Notes: generated by a model from the sequence alone, not told the origin. Positions 19,732-28,215 are shown, numbered from the stretch's first letter. The stretch: 64,000 bases of DNA from Methylobacterium organophilum (GCF_022179465.1 NZ_BPQV01000007.1:211189-275188), one strand, 5' to 3'. Program-made: numbers and translations.

Positions 19732-19753
19732 GCGGTCAATGGAGTATCCTCGA

Positions 19754-20668
19754 ATGTCTGGCTGGACCCTTGCCGATCTGCCATCACAGGCAGGGTCGGT
19801 CGCCATCGTGACGGGGACTGGCGGCCTGGGCTTCGAGGTTGCACTCGCGCTGACGCGCGCCGGCAGTGAGGTGATCCTTGCCGGTCGCAACTCTGACAAG
19901 GGCGCGCACGCCGTCATGATCATTCGGCAGCAGGTGCCGGGCGCACGGGTCGGCTTCGAGATCCTGAACCTTGCCAGCCTTACTTCCGTGGCCGCCTTCG
20001 CGAAGCGGATGAAGGCACGTCACAGCCGGATCGATCTCCTGATCAACAACGCCGCCGTGATGAGCCTACCGACGCGCCAGCTTTCAAGCGACGGCTACGA
20101 GTTGCAGTTCGCCACGAACTATCTCGGACACTTCGCTCTCACCGCTCACCTGTTGCCGCTTCTGCGTGAGGCTCGGATGCCGCGCGTCGTTACGCTGTCC
20201 AGCGTTGCTGCTCGTGGTGGCAGGATCGCCTTCGACGATTTGCAGGCAGAGCGTGCCTATCGACCGATGGCGGTCTACAGTCAGTCCAAGCTTGCCTGCC
20301 TGATCTTCGCACGCGAACTGCAGCGCCGCAGCAACGCGAATGGCTGGGGGCTGACGAGTCTGGCGGCACATCCCGGTATCTCGCGGACCGACCTGTTGCC
20401 GAACGGGTCGGGTCGCTGGAGCGCAGCGGGTATGATGCGGACCTACCTGTGGTTCCTGTTCCAGCCGGCCGCGCGAGGTGCGTTGCCAACCCTGTATGCC
20501 GCGACCGCGCCGCTCGCTACGGCAGGTGGATATTATGGTCCGACGCGGCTGGGTGAGACTCGCGGTGCGCCAGGACCCGCCGAAGTTCCTGTCCAGGCTC
20601 AAGATGAAGCCGTCGCGACACGGCTGTGGGCCGTGTCCGAGCAGCTATCCGGCGTGACGTTTCAATAG
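19754..20668 (+). CDS. short-chain dehydrogenase/reductase
   Basis: A 304-residue SDR. The cofactor motif is VTGTGGLGFEVA near residue 18, NNAA lies near 97, the catalytic serine is in TLSSVAARGG, and Y-x3-K is in YSQSK. It should oxidise or reduce a carbonyl/alcohol with NAD(P). Closest in style to the retinol dehydrogenase/protochlorophyllide-like group. The ATG at 19754 has GGAG upstream; the one at 19739 is an alternative. Regulation by the divergent TetR is likely. Confidence 0.85.
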   Translation: MSGWTLADLPSQAGSVAIVTGTGGLGFEVALALTRAGSEVILAGRNSDKGAHAVMIIRQQVPGARVGFEILNLASLTSVAAFAKRMKARHSRIDLLINNAAVMSLPTRQLSSDGYELQFATNYLGHFALTAHLLPLLREARMPRVVTLSSVAARGGRIAFDDLQAERAYRPMAVYSQSKLACLIFARELQRRSNANGWGLTSLAAHPGISRTDLLPNGSGRWSAAGMMRTYLWFLFQPAARGALPTLYAATAPLATAGGYYGPTRLGETRGAPGPAEVPVQAQDEAVATRLWAVSEQLSGVTFQ

Positions 20669-20816
20669 GTTTCGCCTCTCAAGCTCGCTGCTTTGATCAC
20701 TCGGACACTGAAGCGAGCCGTTGCCGGATACTCGATACGATGGATTTGGGGCTGGCGAGGGAACTGCGAAGCTCTGCCGTTCCCTGCCTCTCCCACTCAC
20801 GCGAAAGCCTCACGCG

Positions 20817-21869
20817 ATGATCGATTTCCCCGGTATGAAAGCACCTCGGCAGCCGCTGAACCGCCGCCAGGTCGGTTCCCTGCTGCTGGGTGCCGCGGCG
20901 GCAGGAGTGACGCACACGGCGCTCGCACGGCCTCGCGTGGAGGACGTACGCGTCGTTGACTTCGATTGGATTGACGGCGACCGCGCGCGTCCGGTGCCGG
21001 TGCGCCTCTACTGGCCCAACACGTCGTCACGACGGGGCCCAGTTCCGCTGGTCGTGTTTTCTCACGGCCTTGGGCAATCCCGCACGGGCTATAGCTACCT
21101 TGGCCGGCACTGGTCTTCCCGCGGCGTCGCCAGCCTGCACCTGCAGCATGTCGGCAGCGACACCTCTATCTGGACCGGCAATCCGTTGGCCTTATTCGAC
21201 CGGATCGATACGGCGGCGCAGGAGCAAGAGGCCCTTGCACGGGCACGCGACCTACGCTTCGCTCTCGACCGCTTGCTGATCCAGGATGGCGGCGCCTTCG
21301 GAGATCGCATCGACTCGCGTCGGATCGTTGCGGCGGGACACTCCTACGGTGCCAACACGACGCTGATCGCGGCGGGCGCCCGAGTGTTTCGTGAAGGACG
21401 GGTCCTTCAATGTCGGGACCCGCGCATCAAAGCCGGCATCGTGATCTCGGCACCACCATTCTATGGCGAGCGCGACCTGCGGTCCGTCTTGGGCGCGGTG
21501 GAGATCCCGACCCTGCACGTGACGGCAACGGAGGATATCATCCAATTGCCAGGCCGCATCTCGCCGGTCAGCGACCGCCTCGATGTGTACGAGGCCATCG
21601 CGACCACTCGGAAGGTGCTGGCAGTCTTTCAAGGCGGATCGCACAGCATCTTCACCGACCGGCCCATGACCGGCGGCGTGATCCTGAACCCGCAGGTCAA
21701 GGAGGCGACTGCGTCCGCTGCACTGGCCTTCTTGGACCTCGCGCTTCGGGATGAGCCGGAACCGCTGCGCGCATGGTCGGCAACGTGGAGGCCGATCCTC
21801 GCCGTCGCACCCGTAGGCTTTGAAACTGCGTCGAGGTCGCGACCATCAGTGTCGTCTCGCGGAACCTAG
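20817..21869 (+). CDS. Tat-exported alpha/beta hydrolase
   Basis: A 350-residue hydrolase. Residues ~15-40 form a twin-arginine signal (LNRRQVGSLLLGAAAAG). The mature domain has an oxyanion segment (VVFSHGLGQSRTGY) and the nucleophile elbow GHSYG. The likely acid is in TATEDIIQL and the histidine in GGSHSIF. It resembles the dienelactone-hydrolase/PAF-acetylhydrolase-like group and should act on esters in the periplasm. The ATG at 20817 starts the signal peptide. Confidence 0.75.
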   Translation: MIDFPGMKAPRQPLNRRQVGSLLLGAAAAGVTHTALARPRVEDVRVVDFDWIDGDRARPVPVRLYWPNTSSRRGPVPLVVFSHGLGQSRTGYSYLGRHWSSRGVASLHLQHVGSDTSIWTGNPLALFDRIDTAAQEQEALARARDLRFALDRLLIQDGGAFGDRIDSRRIVAAGHSYGANTTLIAAGARVFREGRVLQCRDPRIKAGIVISAPPFYGERDLRSVLGAVEIPTLHVTATEDIIQLPGRISPVSDRLDVYEAIATTRKVLAVFQGGSHSIFTDRPMTGGVILNPQVKEATASAALAFLDLALRDEPEPLRAWSATWRPILAVAPVGFETASRSRPSVSSRGT

Positions 21870-22071
21870 AACCGGATGCGACACGACCCTGCTCAACCCC
21901 AGAAAGGATCGTGAGCGTTCCGAGCTGTGGCGTGCGCTGCGCGACCTGACCTTCCTCCACGAGGTCGGGTTCGACGGCCTCGACAGGCCCGAAATCGCCG
22001 TCGCCGTGGAGGTTCTGCGCACCGCCACAGGGCGACTCACCAAACGCGCGGGCACGGGGGTGGACCCATGA
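21820..22071 (+). CDS. small hypothetical reading frame before the epimerase
   Basis: The frame ends in TGA inside ATGA, overlapping the epimerase start, which is how coupled genes look. It has only a TTG start at 21820 inside the hydrolase 3' end. The predicted chain (TTLLNPRKDRERSELWRALR region) is helical. It may be the decayed C-terminus of a regulator rather than a gene. Confidence 0.25.
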   Translation: MKLRRGRDHQCRLAEPRTGCDTTLLNPRKDRERSELWRALRDLTFLHEVGFDGLDRPEIAVAVEVLRTATGRLTKRAGTGVDP

Positions 22072-22883
22072 CGATTTTGTTGACCGGAGCGACCGGCTTG
22101 GTTGGCGCGCGGCTCTTGCCGCGCTTGCTGGACGCCGGGCTGGATTGTCGCGCACTGATACGGGGCAGCGGTTACACGCAAGCCGGGGCGACAACGGTTC
22201 TGGGCGATCTCTTCGCTGATGCCTCTCTTGTAGACGCAGTGCAGGGCATCACGGCCGTCGTCCATCTCGCGGCGAGCTTCCGCACGCTCGATACGGATCT
22301 GGTCTGGCGCAGCAACCTCGACGGGACACGCAACCTCGTCGCCGCCGTGCGGATCAACGCGCCTGAGGCACGGTTCATCATGGCCAGCACGACCAACGTC
22401 TACGGCGCAAATAGCGTGCATCCCGGGCGAGAGGAGGACACCGTCGCTCCCGAGGCTGCGTACCCGGCCAGCAAGCTCGCGGCCGAGCAGACCTTGCGCG
22501 ATAGCGGGCTGAATTGGTCGATATTGCGACTGGGCTTCGTCTACGGGGATGGCGACGGTCATCTGGAGGACCTGCCCAAGCACGTCCCGAGGTTCGGATG
22601 GCATCCCGCTCAGAGGATGAGCACAGTCCATCACCGCGATGTCGCCACCGCCGTACTGATCGCATTACGAGGCGGGATGGATCGGCGCACCGTCAACATC
22701 GTCGACGATGCCCCGCTGTCGATCTACGAACTGGTGACATTGGCCGGCGGGAATATGGAGCCGTCGGCGGCGCTGCTCGAGAACCCTTGGAACATGCAGG
22801 CCGATGGGACCTTGGCCCGCAGTCTGGGCTTCCAGCCGGTGGTCCGAACGATCTACCAAGCGGTCGCGCAGGGTTTGCTCTAG
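22068..22883 (+). CDS. NAD(P)-dependent epimerase/dehydratase
   Basis: A 271-residue extended-SDR protein. The N-terminal glycine motif is TGATGLVG (residues 6-13), and the active-site tyrosine and lysine are in YPASK. It probably acts on a sugar nucleotide or similar carbonyl substrate. The stop codon TAG lies within the CTAG duplicated by the adjacent IS, so the insertion occurred precisely at the end of the gene and would not have altered the protein. Confidence 0.8.
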   Translation: MTILLTGATGLVGARLLPRLLDAGLDCRALIRGSGYTQAGATTVLGDLFADASLVDAVQGITAVVHLAASFRTLDTDLVWRSNLDGTRNLVAAVRINAPEARFIMASTTNVYGANSVHPGREEDTVAPEAAYPASKLAAEQTLRDSGLNWSILRLGFVYGDGDGHLEDLPKHVPRFGWHPAQRMSTVHHRDVATAVLIALRGGMDRRTVNIVDDAPLSIYELVTLAGGNMEPSAALLENPWNMQADGTLARSLGFQPVVRTIYQAVAQGLL

Positions 22884-23735
22884 AGGCTGTTACGGACCTG
22901 GGGAGGCGCCAGTTTTGCAGGGATGCAGTCCCGCCGCGCCTACCCCTCCGATGTCAGCGATGAAGAATGGGCTCTGGTCGCCCCTTACCTGACGCTGCTG
23001 CCTGAGACCGCTGCCCAGCGCGAGCATAGCCTGCGGGAGGTGTTCAACGGGCTGCGCTACGTCGTGCGCTATGGTGTGGCTTGGCGTGCGATGCCCCACG
23101 ATCTGCCGCCCTGACACGCCGTGTATGACCAGGCGCAACGCTGGCTGCGGGCCGGCTGCTTCGAGACTCTGGTCCACGACCTGCGCGCCGTGTTGCGCTT
23201 GGCTTCGGGGCGTGCCGAGGAACCCTCCGCCGTGGTGCTCGACAGCCGGACGCTCCGCTCGACGCCCGAGAGCGGCGCTCGTGCCGCCTGGGACGGGCAC
23301 AAGCGCACCCGTGGCTCGAAGCCGCACGCGGCGGTCGATACGCTCGGCCAAGTCCTGGCACTCCATGTCACGCCCGCCGATGCCGATGACCGCGCCGCCG
23401 TGGCCGCGCTGGCCGACGCCGTGCAGGAGGCAACCGGCGACAGCGTGGATCTCGCCTATGTCGATCAGGGCTATACGGGCGAGCGTGCCGCGAAGGCGGC
23501 GGCCGGTCACGGGATTGCCTTGGAGGTGGTGAAGCTGCCCGAGGCCAAGCGCGGCTTCGTCCTTTTACCACGCCGATGGGTGGTCGAGCGCACCTTCGCC
23601 TGGATGGCCCGCTTCCGCCGCTTGGCCCGCGACTACGAACGCTTGCCCGCCACACTGGCCGGACTGCATCTCGTCGCCTTCAGCGTCCTACTCCTACGCT
23701 AGAGCCGCTGACTTCGCAGCGGTCCGTAACAGCCT
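22884..23735 (+). mobile_element. IS5-family insertion sequence, 852 bp
   Basis: Both ends carry the perfect 15-bp inverted repeat AGGCTGTTACGGACC. The element is flanked by CTAG on each side, matching the YTAR-type duplication of the IS5 group. The transposase frame fills it but has a premature stop, so the copy is probably inactive unless helped in trans. Confidence 0.85.
22923..23702 (+). pseudogene. IS5-family transposase interrupted by in-frame TGA
   Basis: The frame starts RRAYPSDVSDEEWALVAPYL, continues to MPHDLPP, hits TGA at 23112-23114, and resumes in the same frame with [12 protein letters not shown]. Relatives have PPW-HAVYDQ, so a tryptophan TGG has become TGA. The DDE residues remain: [14 protein letters not shown] and [14 protein letters not shown]. 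Apart from this base the gene looks intact, so the mutation is recent. Confidence 0.85.
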
Positions 23736-23736
23736 C

Positions 23737-24347
23737 TAGATCGCCCGAGGGCGGTCTGCCTTCCGGACGCGCCCGACGGTTTGTGGAGATCCATCCGGGA
23801 GCAGACATTGCAGAGCGGCTGCCTATGCTCAAGGTGCTCACCCGGGGCGTCGCGCTCGTCATCGGTGGTCAGGAGTACAGGTATTGCCTTCTTAGGGACT
23901 TGCCCACCTCTCTCTTTGACTCCGTCGTCCGGAAGATGTGGAGCTAGTCCGTTGTCTCGCAATCCTTGATCTTGCCGACCAAGGTCAAACCCTTGGGGGA
24001 TCCCAGCTTTCAGCCGCCTCCGACCCCTTCCGGACCTTCGATCCTGCCGGCCCAGATGTCCGTTCTGTAGGAAGAGGCGGACCTGTAGGCGGCCGCCATG
24101 GCACCACCATGTCGTGGCTCATAATCATGCGGAGGTCTATGCTTTAGGATGCGAGCGGCGCGCTACCCTGAGCCCGGCTGCCAAGAAGGGTTGTCCGGCC
24201 GATTTTACCATTTCGGATCCCAGCAGCCGCGACGGCAACGACGACGGCGGCGCCGACGATGACATGGACGCAGGTCAACCGCAGCTGATGGTCCCAGTGC
24301 TGAAGCCAAGGCGCGGCTAAAAGTCAGGCTCCGACCACAGTCTGAGC
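23737..24347. other. 611-base stretch without a convincing gene
   Basis: Only short frames occur. The best (GTG at 23783 to TAG at 23947) encodes 54 residues ending SLFDSVVRKMWS and may be a gene fragment. The rest shows no ribosome site with a protein-like frame. Probably insertion debris between the IS and the stress cluster. Confidence 0.4.
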
Positions 24348-24544
24348 TCACACCTTCCGCTCGCAGAAAATGAGGGCGGCCAAGAGCCCGAGACGTATCA
24401 CCAGGGCGCCTGCAAACACGGCGCTCCAAGTTGCCAGTGGACCACCGGCGTCATCGAACAGCCATGGCATCGCGGCAAGCGCAAGCCCATGGCGCCGGTG
24501 ACGAGGTGAAACGGAGTTCCCGGTTCCTTCCGGTCTCCTCCCAT
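24348..24544 (-). pseudogene. frameshifted small membrane protein (SPW-repeat-like)
   Basis: A good start exists at 24544 (GGAGGGTCAGG-ATG) giving MGGDRKEPGTPFHLVTGAMGL. The reading then continues only if one base is restored: the neighbouring frame reads LALAAMPWLFDDAGGPLATW and ends ALIFCERKV. Joined, they make a ~65-residue protein with two hydrophobic segments and a PW motif as in SPW-repeat proteins. It would be the last member of the Hsp20 operon. Confidence 0.45.
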
Positions 24545-24655
24545 CCTGACCCTCCTTCATAGAAGCAAAGGTCGTCAACGAACGATCCAACCCGCGGCGC
24601 AGGCCCGGACAGCGCCTGCCGCTCTACTTACTCACGGAGTTCCCTGCGCCTCGAT

Positions 24656-25408
24656 TCAGGCGGCGGCGAGTTCCGCCTCCTCGGGCAGACGCGGTGCGGA
24701 TGCGGCCGGCGCGAAAGGTTTGGGCCGCCACGTTTCTCCGAGGCCCAAGAGCGCCGCCTTGACCGCGTCGAGGCGGGATGGCTCGCCCTCCGACATCCCC
24801 TCGTCTGCCGCCACCTCCTTGAGGTACTCGTCCCAGGCCCAGCGGTGCAGGATCTCTCGCTTGCAGCCGGTCATCAGTCGCGGGTGATTCAGCACATCCC
24901 ACGGCTCGGCGAAGACGGCGGCCGGGTTCACGAGAGCCCGCTCCATGTCAGGCAGCTGCGGCCGGCCATACTCCCGAGGCGTATGACACGCCGCAGCCTT
25001 CTGGCGCCGTGCAACGCCGAGCGGCTTGCCCAGGGGCGGGGCAGGACGTCTGTTCCACAGCCAAGGCGTAACCAGAGTCACCGAGGCCGGCCGTGCGGGT
25101 TCCGGCTCGATGCTGTAGTCGAGCCCCTGGCGCTCCGCATATGCGACAGCCTCCGCCCTGGTCCCGAAGGTGAGTCGAACCTCGGTCGCCAGCGTATCGC
25201 CGCCGCCCGTCCAACCCATCAATTCGTCGATCTCGGGTGGCGTGTTGCGCTCGAAGGTGAGAACCCACTTGTCCGCGTGCGCCCGGCCCGCCATCCCGAC
25301 GGGCCGCCCGTGACGCCGGATGACAGCTCGCCGACCGGCAAGCCAGGGCGGCGCGACCGCCGATACGGGCGGGTTGTTATGTCCGATGCCAATCACATGC
25401 TCCTGCAT
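24656..25408 (-). CDS. NDUFS4-domain protein with extra C-terminal domain
   Basis: A 250-residue protein. Residues ~35-115 resemble the complex I accessory subunit NDUFS4 (ADKWVLTFERNTPPEIDELM, then TLATEVRLTFGTRAEAVAYA). Residues ~165-235 form a second domain (VFAEPWDVLNHPRLMTGCKR, then WAWDEYLKEVAADEGM), which recurs in the protein encoded at 25801-26199. GGAGG is five bases before the ATG at 25408. In the Hsp20 operon it is more likely a stress protein than a respiratory subunit; that is inference. Confidence 0.65.
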   Translation of the reverse strand: MQEHVIGIGHNNPPVSAVAPPWLAGRRAVIRRHGRPVGMAGRAHADKWVLTFERNTPPEIDELMGWTGGGDTLATEVRLTFGTRAEAVAYAERQGLDYSIEPEPARPASVTLVTPWLWNRRPAPPLGKPLGVARRQKAAACHTPREYGRPQLPDMERALVNPAAVFAEPWDVLNHPRLMTGCKREILHRWAWDEYLKEVAADEGMSEGEPSRLDAVKAALLGLGETWRPKPFAPAASAPRLPEEAELAAA

Positions 25409-25439
25409 GGTTGCCTCCAGCTTCGATGCGTCGATGAAG

Positions 25440-25784
25440 TCAGGTGCCCAAGACCCCGAGGCGCGCGGCGGCCTGCACGCAGAAGCTCGCGGCAAACGAG
25501 AGCAGCGCGCCGTCCCAGGCGGTCAAATGCCCGCGTCCGAAGGGCGGTCCAGCCGTCGTGAGTGCGACGCCGAGCCAGACGAAGCCGGCGAGGTTGAGCA
25601 GCGTGGCCAGGGCCCAAGGGGCGATTGCGGCCGGCAGGAATGCTGCCGCGCCAACGCACAGGGCGGTGGACATGAGGCAGTCCGTGATCACCATCCGGTT
25701 TGCACCGAGCCGCGGCTCGGCTTGTGGCGGCCACCGCAACCTGGGCAAGCGCCAAGATCCGCCCTTCAGGTGGAGAGTCGCCAT
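25440..25784 (-). CDS. 114-aa membrane protein of unknown function
   Basis: A basic N-terminal tail (residues 1-30) followed by hydrophobic segments (residues ~33-55, 60-78 and 90-105), so two to three membrane helices. GGAGG stands six bases before the ATG. It lies 31 bases before the NDUFS4-domain gene and 16 bases after the upstream gene, so it is cotranscribed with them. Not recognised. Confidence 0.55.
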   Translation of the reverse strand: MATLHLKGGSWRLPRLRWPPQAEPRLGANRMVITDCLMSTALCVGAAAFLPAAIAPWALATLLNLAGFVWLGVALTTAGPPFGRGHLTAWDGALLSFAASFCVQAAARLGVLGT

Positions 25785-25800
25785 CCCGCACCTCCTGCCG

Positions 25801-26199
25801 TCAGTTCGGACGGGGTTGCGAGGCTGCCCCCGCGGGGGGCGAGCGGCGCGCGAGCGGGAGACGCCGCCGGGTCGTCTCGTCCGTCGATCGTGTCAATACC
25901 TCCCCGTCGAGCGCCTGCAGCGCAGCTAGGACTTCGTGGAGCGGCACCGGCTCCGCCCGGCAACCCGGCAGGCAGCGCAAAGTCGGGCAAGACTCGACCG
26001 CTCGGGCGTCAGACGCCCATGAGGCCAGGATCGCCCGCTTCTCGGCAGTCGAGAGCCTGGGATAGGCCAGAACCTCGCGCGGGTGCCGGAACACGTCTCC
26101 GGGCGCAACGAAGGCCTCGAACGGATCTACGGCCGACGCTCTGAGCGTGGCGGAGGCCACGGGGCCGAGGCGCTCGATGGTTGTTTCAAGCGGCTGCAT
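25801..26199 (-). CDS. hypothetical protein sharing a domain with the NDUFS4-like protein
   Basis: A 132-residue soluble protein. Residues ~25-65 (DVFRHPREVLAYPRLSTAEK followed by RAILASWASDARAV) match the C-terminal domain of the protein encoded at 24656-25408 in pattern: P-x-x-V-x-x-x-P-x-L, then K-R-x-I-L, W, D. A cysteine pair follows (CPTLRCLPGC). The GGAGGG ribosome site supports the ATG at 26199. Function unknown; the stress operon suggests a protective role. Confidence 0.6.
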   Translation of the reverse strand: MQPLETTIERLGPVASATLRASAVDPFEAFVAPGDVFRHPREVLAYPRLSTAEKRAILASWASDARAVESCPTLRCLPGCRAEPVPLHEVLAALQALDGEVLTRSTDETTRRRLPLARRSPPAGAASQPRPN

Positions 26200-26316
26200 G
26201 GGACCCTCCTCGGTTGAGCAAAGGTTGAGCCGCCGGCGCGACCTGCAGGTCCGCGCCGGCCGCCATGTCATGCGTTCAGTCGTTCCTCTCACTCCCTGTT
26301 CGAGGGAGGCTCCCGA

Positions 26317-26841
26317 TCAGTGCGTCGTCGTCTGCGGCGTGTCGCCATTGATCGGGATGCGGCGTCCGCGCTCCGGCGCCTTGGTCGAGCGGGGCAGGGT
26401 CACGTTGAGCACGCCGTTCTTGAACGAGGCCTCGGCCTTGTCCTCCTCGACCGCGAACGGGAGGACAAGGCTGCGCTCGAAGCGGCCGTAGGAGCGCTCC
26501 GTGTAGCCGCGCTCCTTGTCAGTCGTCTCCGCCCGCTTCTCGCCCCGCAGCGTCAGGACGCCATCGTCAATCGTGAGCTCGACATCCTTCTCCTCCAAGC
26601 CCGGCAGCTCGGCCGAGACGCGCAAGCCCTGATCGGTCTCGACCATCTCGACACTCGGCCAGCCAAGGCCGCGCATCGCCGGCGAGAGGGCTCCGCCACC
26701 AAAGCCGCTGAACACGTCGTCGAACAGGCGGTTCATCTCGCGGTGAAGCGTCAAGAAGGGGCTCACGGGCTCGTCCCGCATCCGGTTCGGCACGGGGGCG
26801 TTCGTGCTGCGGCCCCAGGGGATCAGATCTCTCACACTCAT
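26317..26841 (-). CDS. Hsp20 family small heat-shock protein
   Basis: A 174-residue alpha-crystallin protein. The N-terminal arm has WGRSTNAPVP and a helix (EMNRLFDDVFSGF). The crystallin core runs ~60-160 with AELPGLEEKDVELTI, GVLTLRGEKR and the closing FKNGVLNVTLPRS. It holds unfolding proteins for later refolding. The ATG at 26841 follows GGAGACGAGAGCC. It is the second gene of the operon, behind a stable hairpin. Confidence 0.93.
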   Translation of the reverse strand: MSVRDLIPWGRSTNAPVPNRMRDEPVSPFLTLHREMNRLFDDVFSGFGGGALSPAMRGLGWPSVEMVETDQGLRVSAELPGLEEKDVELTIDDGVLTLRGEKRAETTDKERGYTERSYGRFERSLVLPFAVEEDKAEASFKNGVLNVTLPRSTKAPERGRRIPINGDTPQTTTH

Positions 26842-26881
26842 GGCTCTCGTCTCCATCAGCATGGTTGAATGCATGAGGCCT

Positions 26882-26914
26882 CCCCTGCGGGTCGGTGGAC
26901 CCGCGCGAGAGGGG
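26882..26914 (-). promoter_or_regulatory. RNA hairpin between the two Hsp20 genes
   Basis: CGGGTC and GACCCG pair around a 4-base loop, and CCCCT/AGGGG close an outer stem, on the transcript between the first Hsp20 stop and the second start. It lacks a T-tract, so it is better read as a processing or attenuation element than a full terminator. Confidence 0.4.
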
Positions 26915-26934
26915 TGTCGTTCATAAGCCGGGGT

Positions 26935-27417
26935 TCAGGCGGCCTTGGCCTCGCCCTCGATCTGAGCCGGCGCGTTGTCCTGCCCGACGGCGGCCTGCGT
27001 GCCGCCGATGGCGATGCGGCGGGGCTTCAGGGCCTCCGGCACCTCACGCTTGAGATCGATAGTCAGCAGACCGTTCTCTAGCGAAGCACCCGTGACCTTC
27101 ACGTGCTCGGCCAGATTGAAGGTCTGGCGGAACGTGCGGGCGGCGATGCCGCGATGCAGGTACTGGCGCTCGCCCTCCTGGCCCTTTCTCTGGCCGGAGA
27201 CGAGGAGTGCGGTGTCATGCTGGGTGAGTTCGATCTCGTCAGGCGTGAAGCCGGCCACCGCCATCGTGATGCGATAGGCGTCCTCGGCCACCTTCTCGAT
27301 GTTGTAAGGCGGCCAGGCCGCCGAGGCTTCAGCGCGTTCGGCCTGCGTGAGAAGATCGAAGAGCCGGTCGAATCCGACCGAGGAACGGAATAGGGGCGCA
27401 ACGTCGTAGGTCCTCAT
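26935..27417 (-). CDS. Hsp20 family small heat-shock protein (IbpA/HspH-like)
   Basis: A 160-residue small Hsp of the class typical of rhizobia and relatives: MRTYDVAPLFRSSVGFDRLF at the start, then WPPYNIEKVAEDAYRI, GFTPDEIEL and the closing LENGLLTIDLKREVPEALKP. It prevents aggregation of heat-damaged proteins. Start ATG at 27417 follows GGAGGATGTGGTT. It heads a minus-strand operon of about six genes and lies behind an EcfG-type promoter. Confidence 0.93.
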   Translation of the reverse strand: MRTYDVAPLFRSSVGFDRLFDLLTQAERAEASAAWPPYNIEKVAEDAYRITMAVAGFTPDEIELTQHDTALLVSGQRKGQEGERQYLHRGIAARTFRQTFNLAEHVKVTGASLENGLLTIDLKREVPEALKPRRIAIGGTQAAVGQDNAPAQIEGEAKAA

Positions 27418-27514
27418 AACCACATCCTCCGATGAGCAACGTGACTACAAGGGACACCGGACACCGCGTGGCCGGCGCCCATGGTGCGAGCCATATCGGG
27501 CCTCGCACGCGCGT

Positions 27515-27539
27515 AACGGGCCAGGTGCATGCTGGTTCC
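27515..27539 (-). promoter_or_regulatory. EcfG-type (general stress response) promoter of the Hsp20 operon
   Basis: Minus strand: GGAAC, 16 bases, CGTT. This is an exact match to the alphaproteobacterial sigma-EcfG consensus GGAAC-N16/17-CGTT, first worked out in this group with PhyR. Transcription would start ~7-10 bases further, giving a leader of about 90 bases before the first Hsp20 gene. Confidence 0.65.
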
Positions 27540-27800
27540 AAAGGCTGCGATAATTTTTTCGTCTGCTTCGGACGAATGGTCGGAAGCGGTGGGTGCTGGA
27601 ATATTGAGGACAGAGCACCCACGATCATGCCGGCGGCGCGATAAGCTCCGCGACGTTCGGCGACCACCGCCTTGGCCTGCTGCCGCCCGACCTCAATCCG
27701 CGCCCCGCGACCATCGCGGACTCATCCAAACGCTGCCCATCGACGTTTCCAGGGCAGCCGCTCCGTGCGGCCATGTTCGTGTAAGAGGGTGAACAAGAGC
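27540..27800. other. divergent intergenic region with two dyads
   Basis: The region between the Hsp20 promoter and the secreted-protein gene holds a GTGGGTGCT/AGCACCCAC inverted repeat (27589-27597 and 27614-27622, 16-base spacer) and a smaller TTCGTC/GACGAA hairpin near 27557-27575. Either may bind a regulator of the divergent gene at 27801. No coding frame is convincing. Confidence 0.4.
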
Positions 27801-28178
27801 ATGAGGATGATTGCAGTGGCGGCCCTGGTGGCCGCATTCGGAACCGGCGGGCTGCTCGGCAGCAGCGCCGCCCAGGCAGGCGGGTACGGCTACGATGCCT
27901 ACGATGCGCCCGAGACCGTGGTGACCCGCCGCACCATCGTGGAGCGCCGGGTCGTGGCACCGCCACGCGAGGTGGTGCGCGAGGTCGTGGTGGAGCGCCC
28001 GGTGGTTCGTCCCCGCCGGATCGTACGAGAGATCGTCGAGGAGCGGCCGGTCGTATACCAGCCTCGTCCCGTGGTCCGCGAGGTCGTCGTGGAGCGCGAC
28101 GGCTTCTACGGTCCGCGCCGCTTCGGACTTCGGCCGGTCGGCTATGGCTACGGGCCGGCCTTCGACCCTTACGATTAG
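27801..28178 (+). CDS. secreted protein with VVREVV-type repeats
   Basis: A 125-residue protein. Residues 1-26 are a signal peptide (AVAALVAAFGTGGLLGSSAAQA). The mature part is a repetitive Arg/Glu/Val array in which REVV and ERPVV recur at about 13-residue spacing, ending in Gly/Tyr-rich YGYGPAFDPYD. Similar periplasmic/envelope proteins are common in Methylobacterium, with no set function. The gene diverges from the Hsp20 operon. Confidence 0.6.
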   Translation: MRMIAVAALVAAFGTGGLLGSSAAQAGGYGYDAYDAPETVVTRRTIVERRVVAPPREVVREVVVERPVVRPRRIVREIVEERPVVYQPRPVVREVVVERDGFYGPRRFGLRPVGYGYGPAFDPYD

Positions 28179-28215
28179 GATCCTATGCGCCGGCCTCCAA
28201 TCCGAGGCCGGCGCC

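Noticed and set aside
23104-23125. Programmed frameshift in the IS transposase
   Set aside because: Both parts are in the same frame and are separated by a simple TGA replacing TGG, so it is a nonsense mutation rather than a frameshift.
27418-27480. ROSE-type RNA thermometer before the first Hsp20 gene
   Set aside because: TTGCT stands near the GGAGG site, but the multi-hairpin ROSE layout could not be drawn convincingly; the EcfG promoter explains control better.
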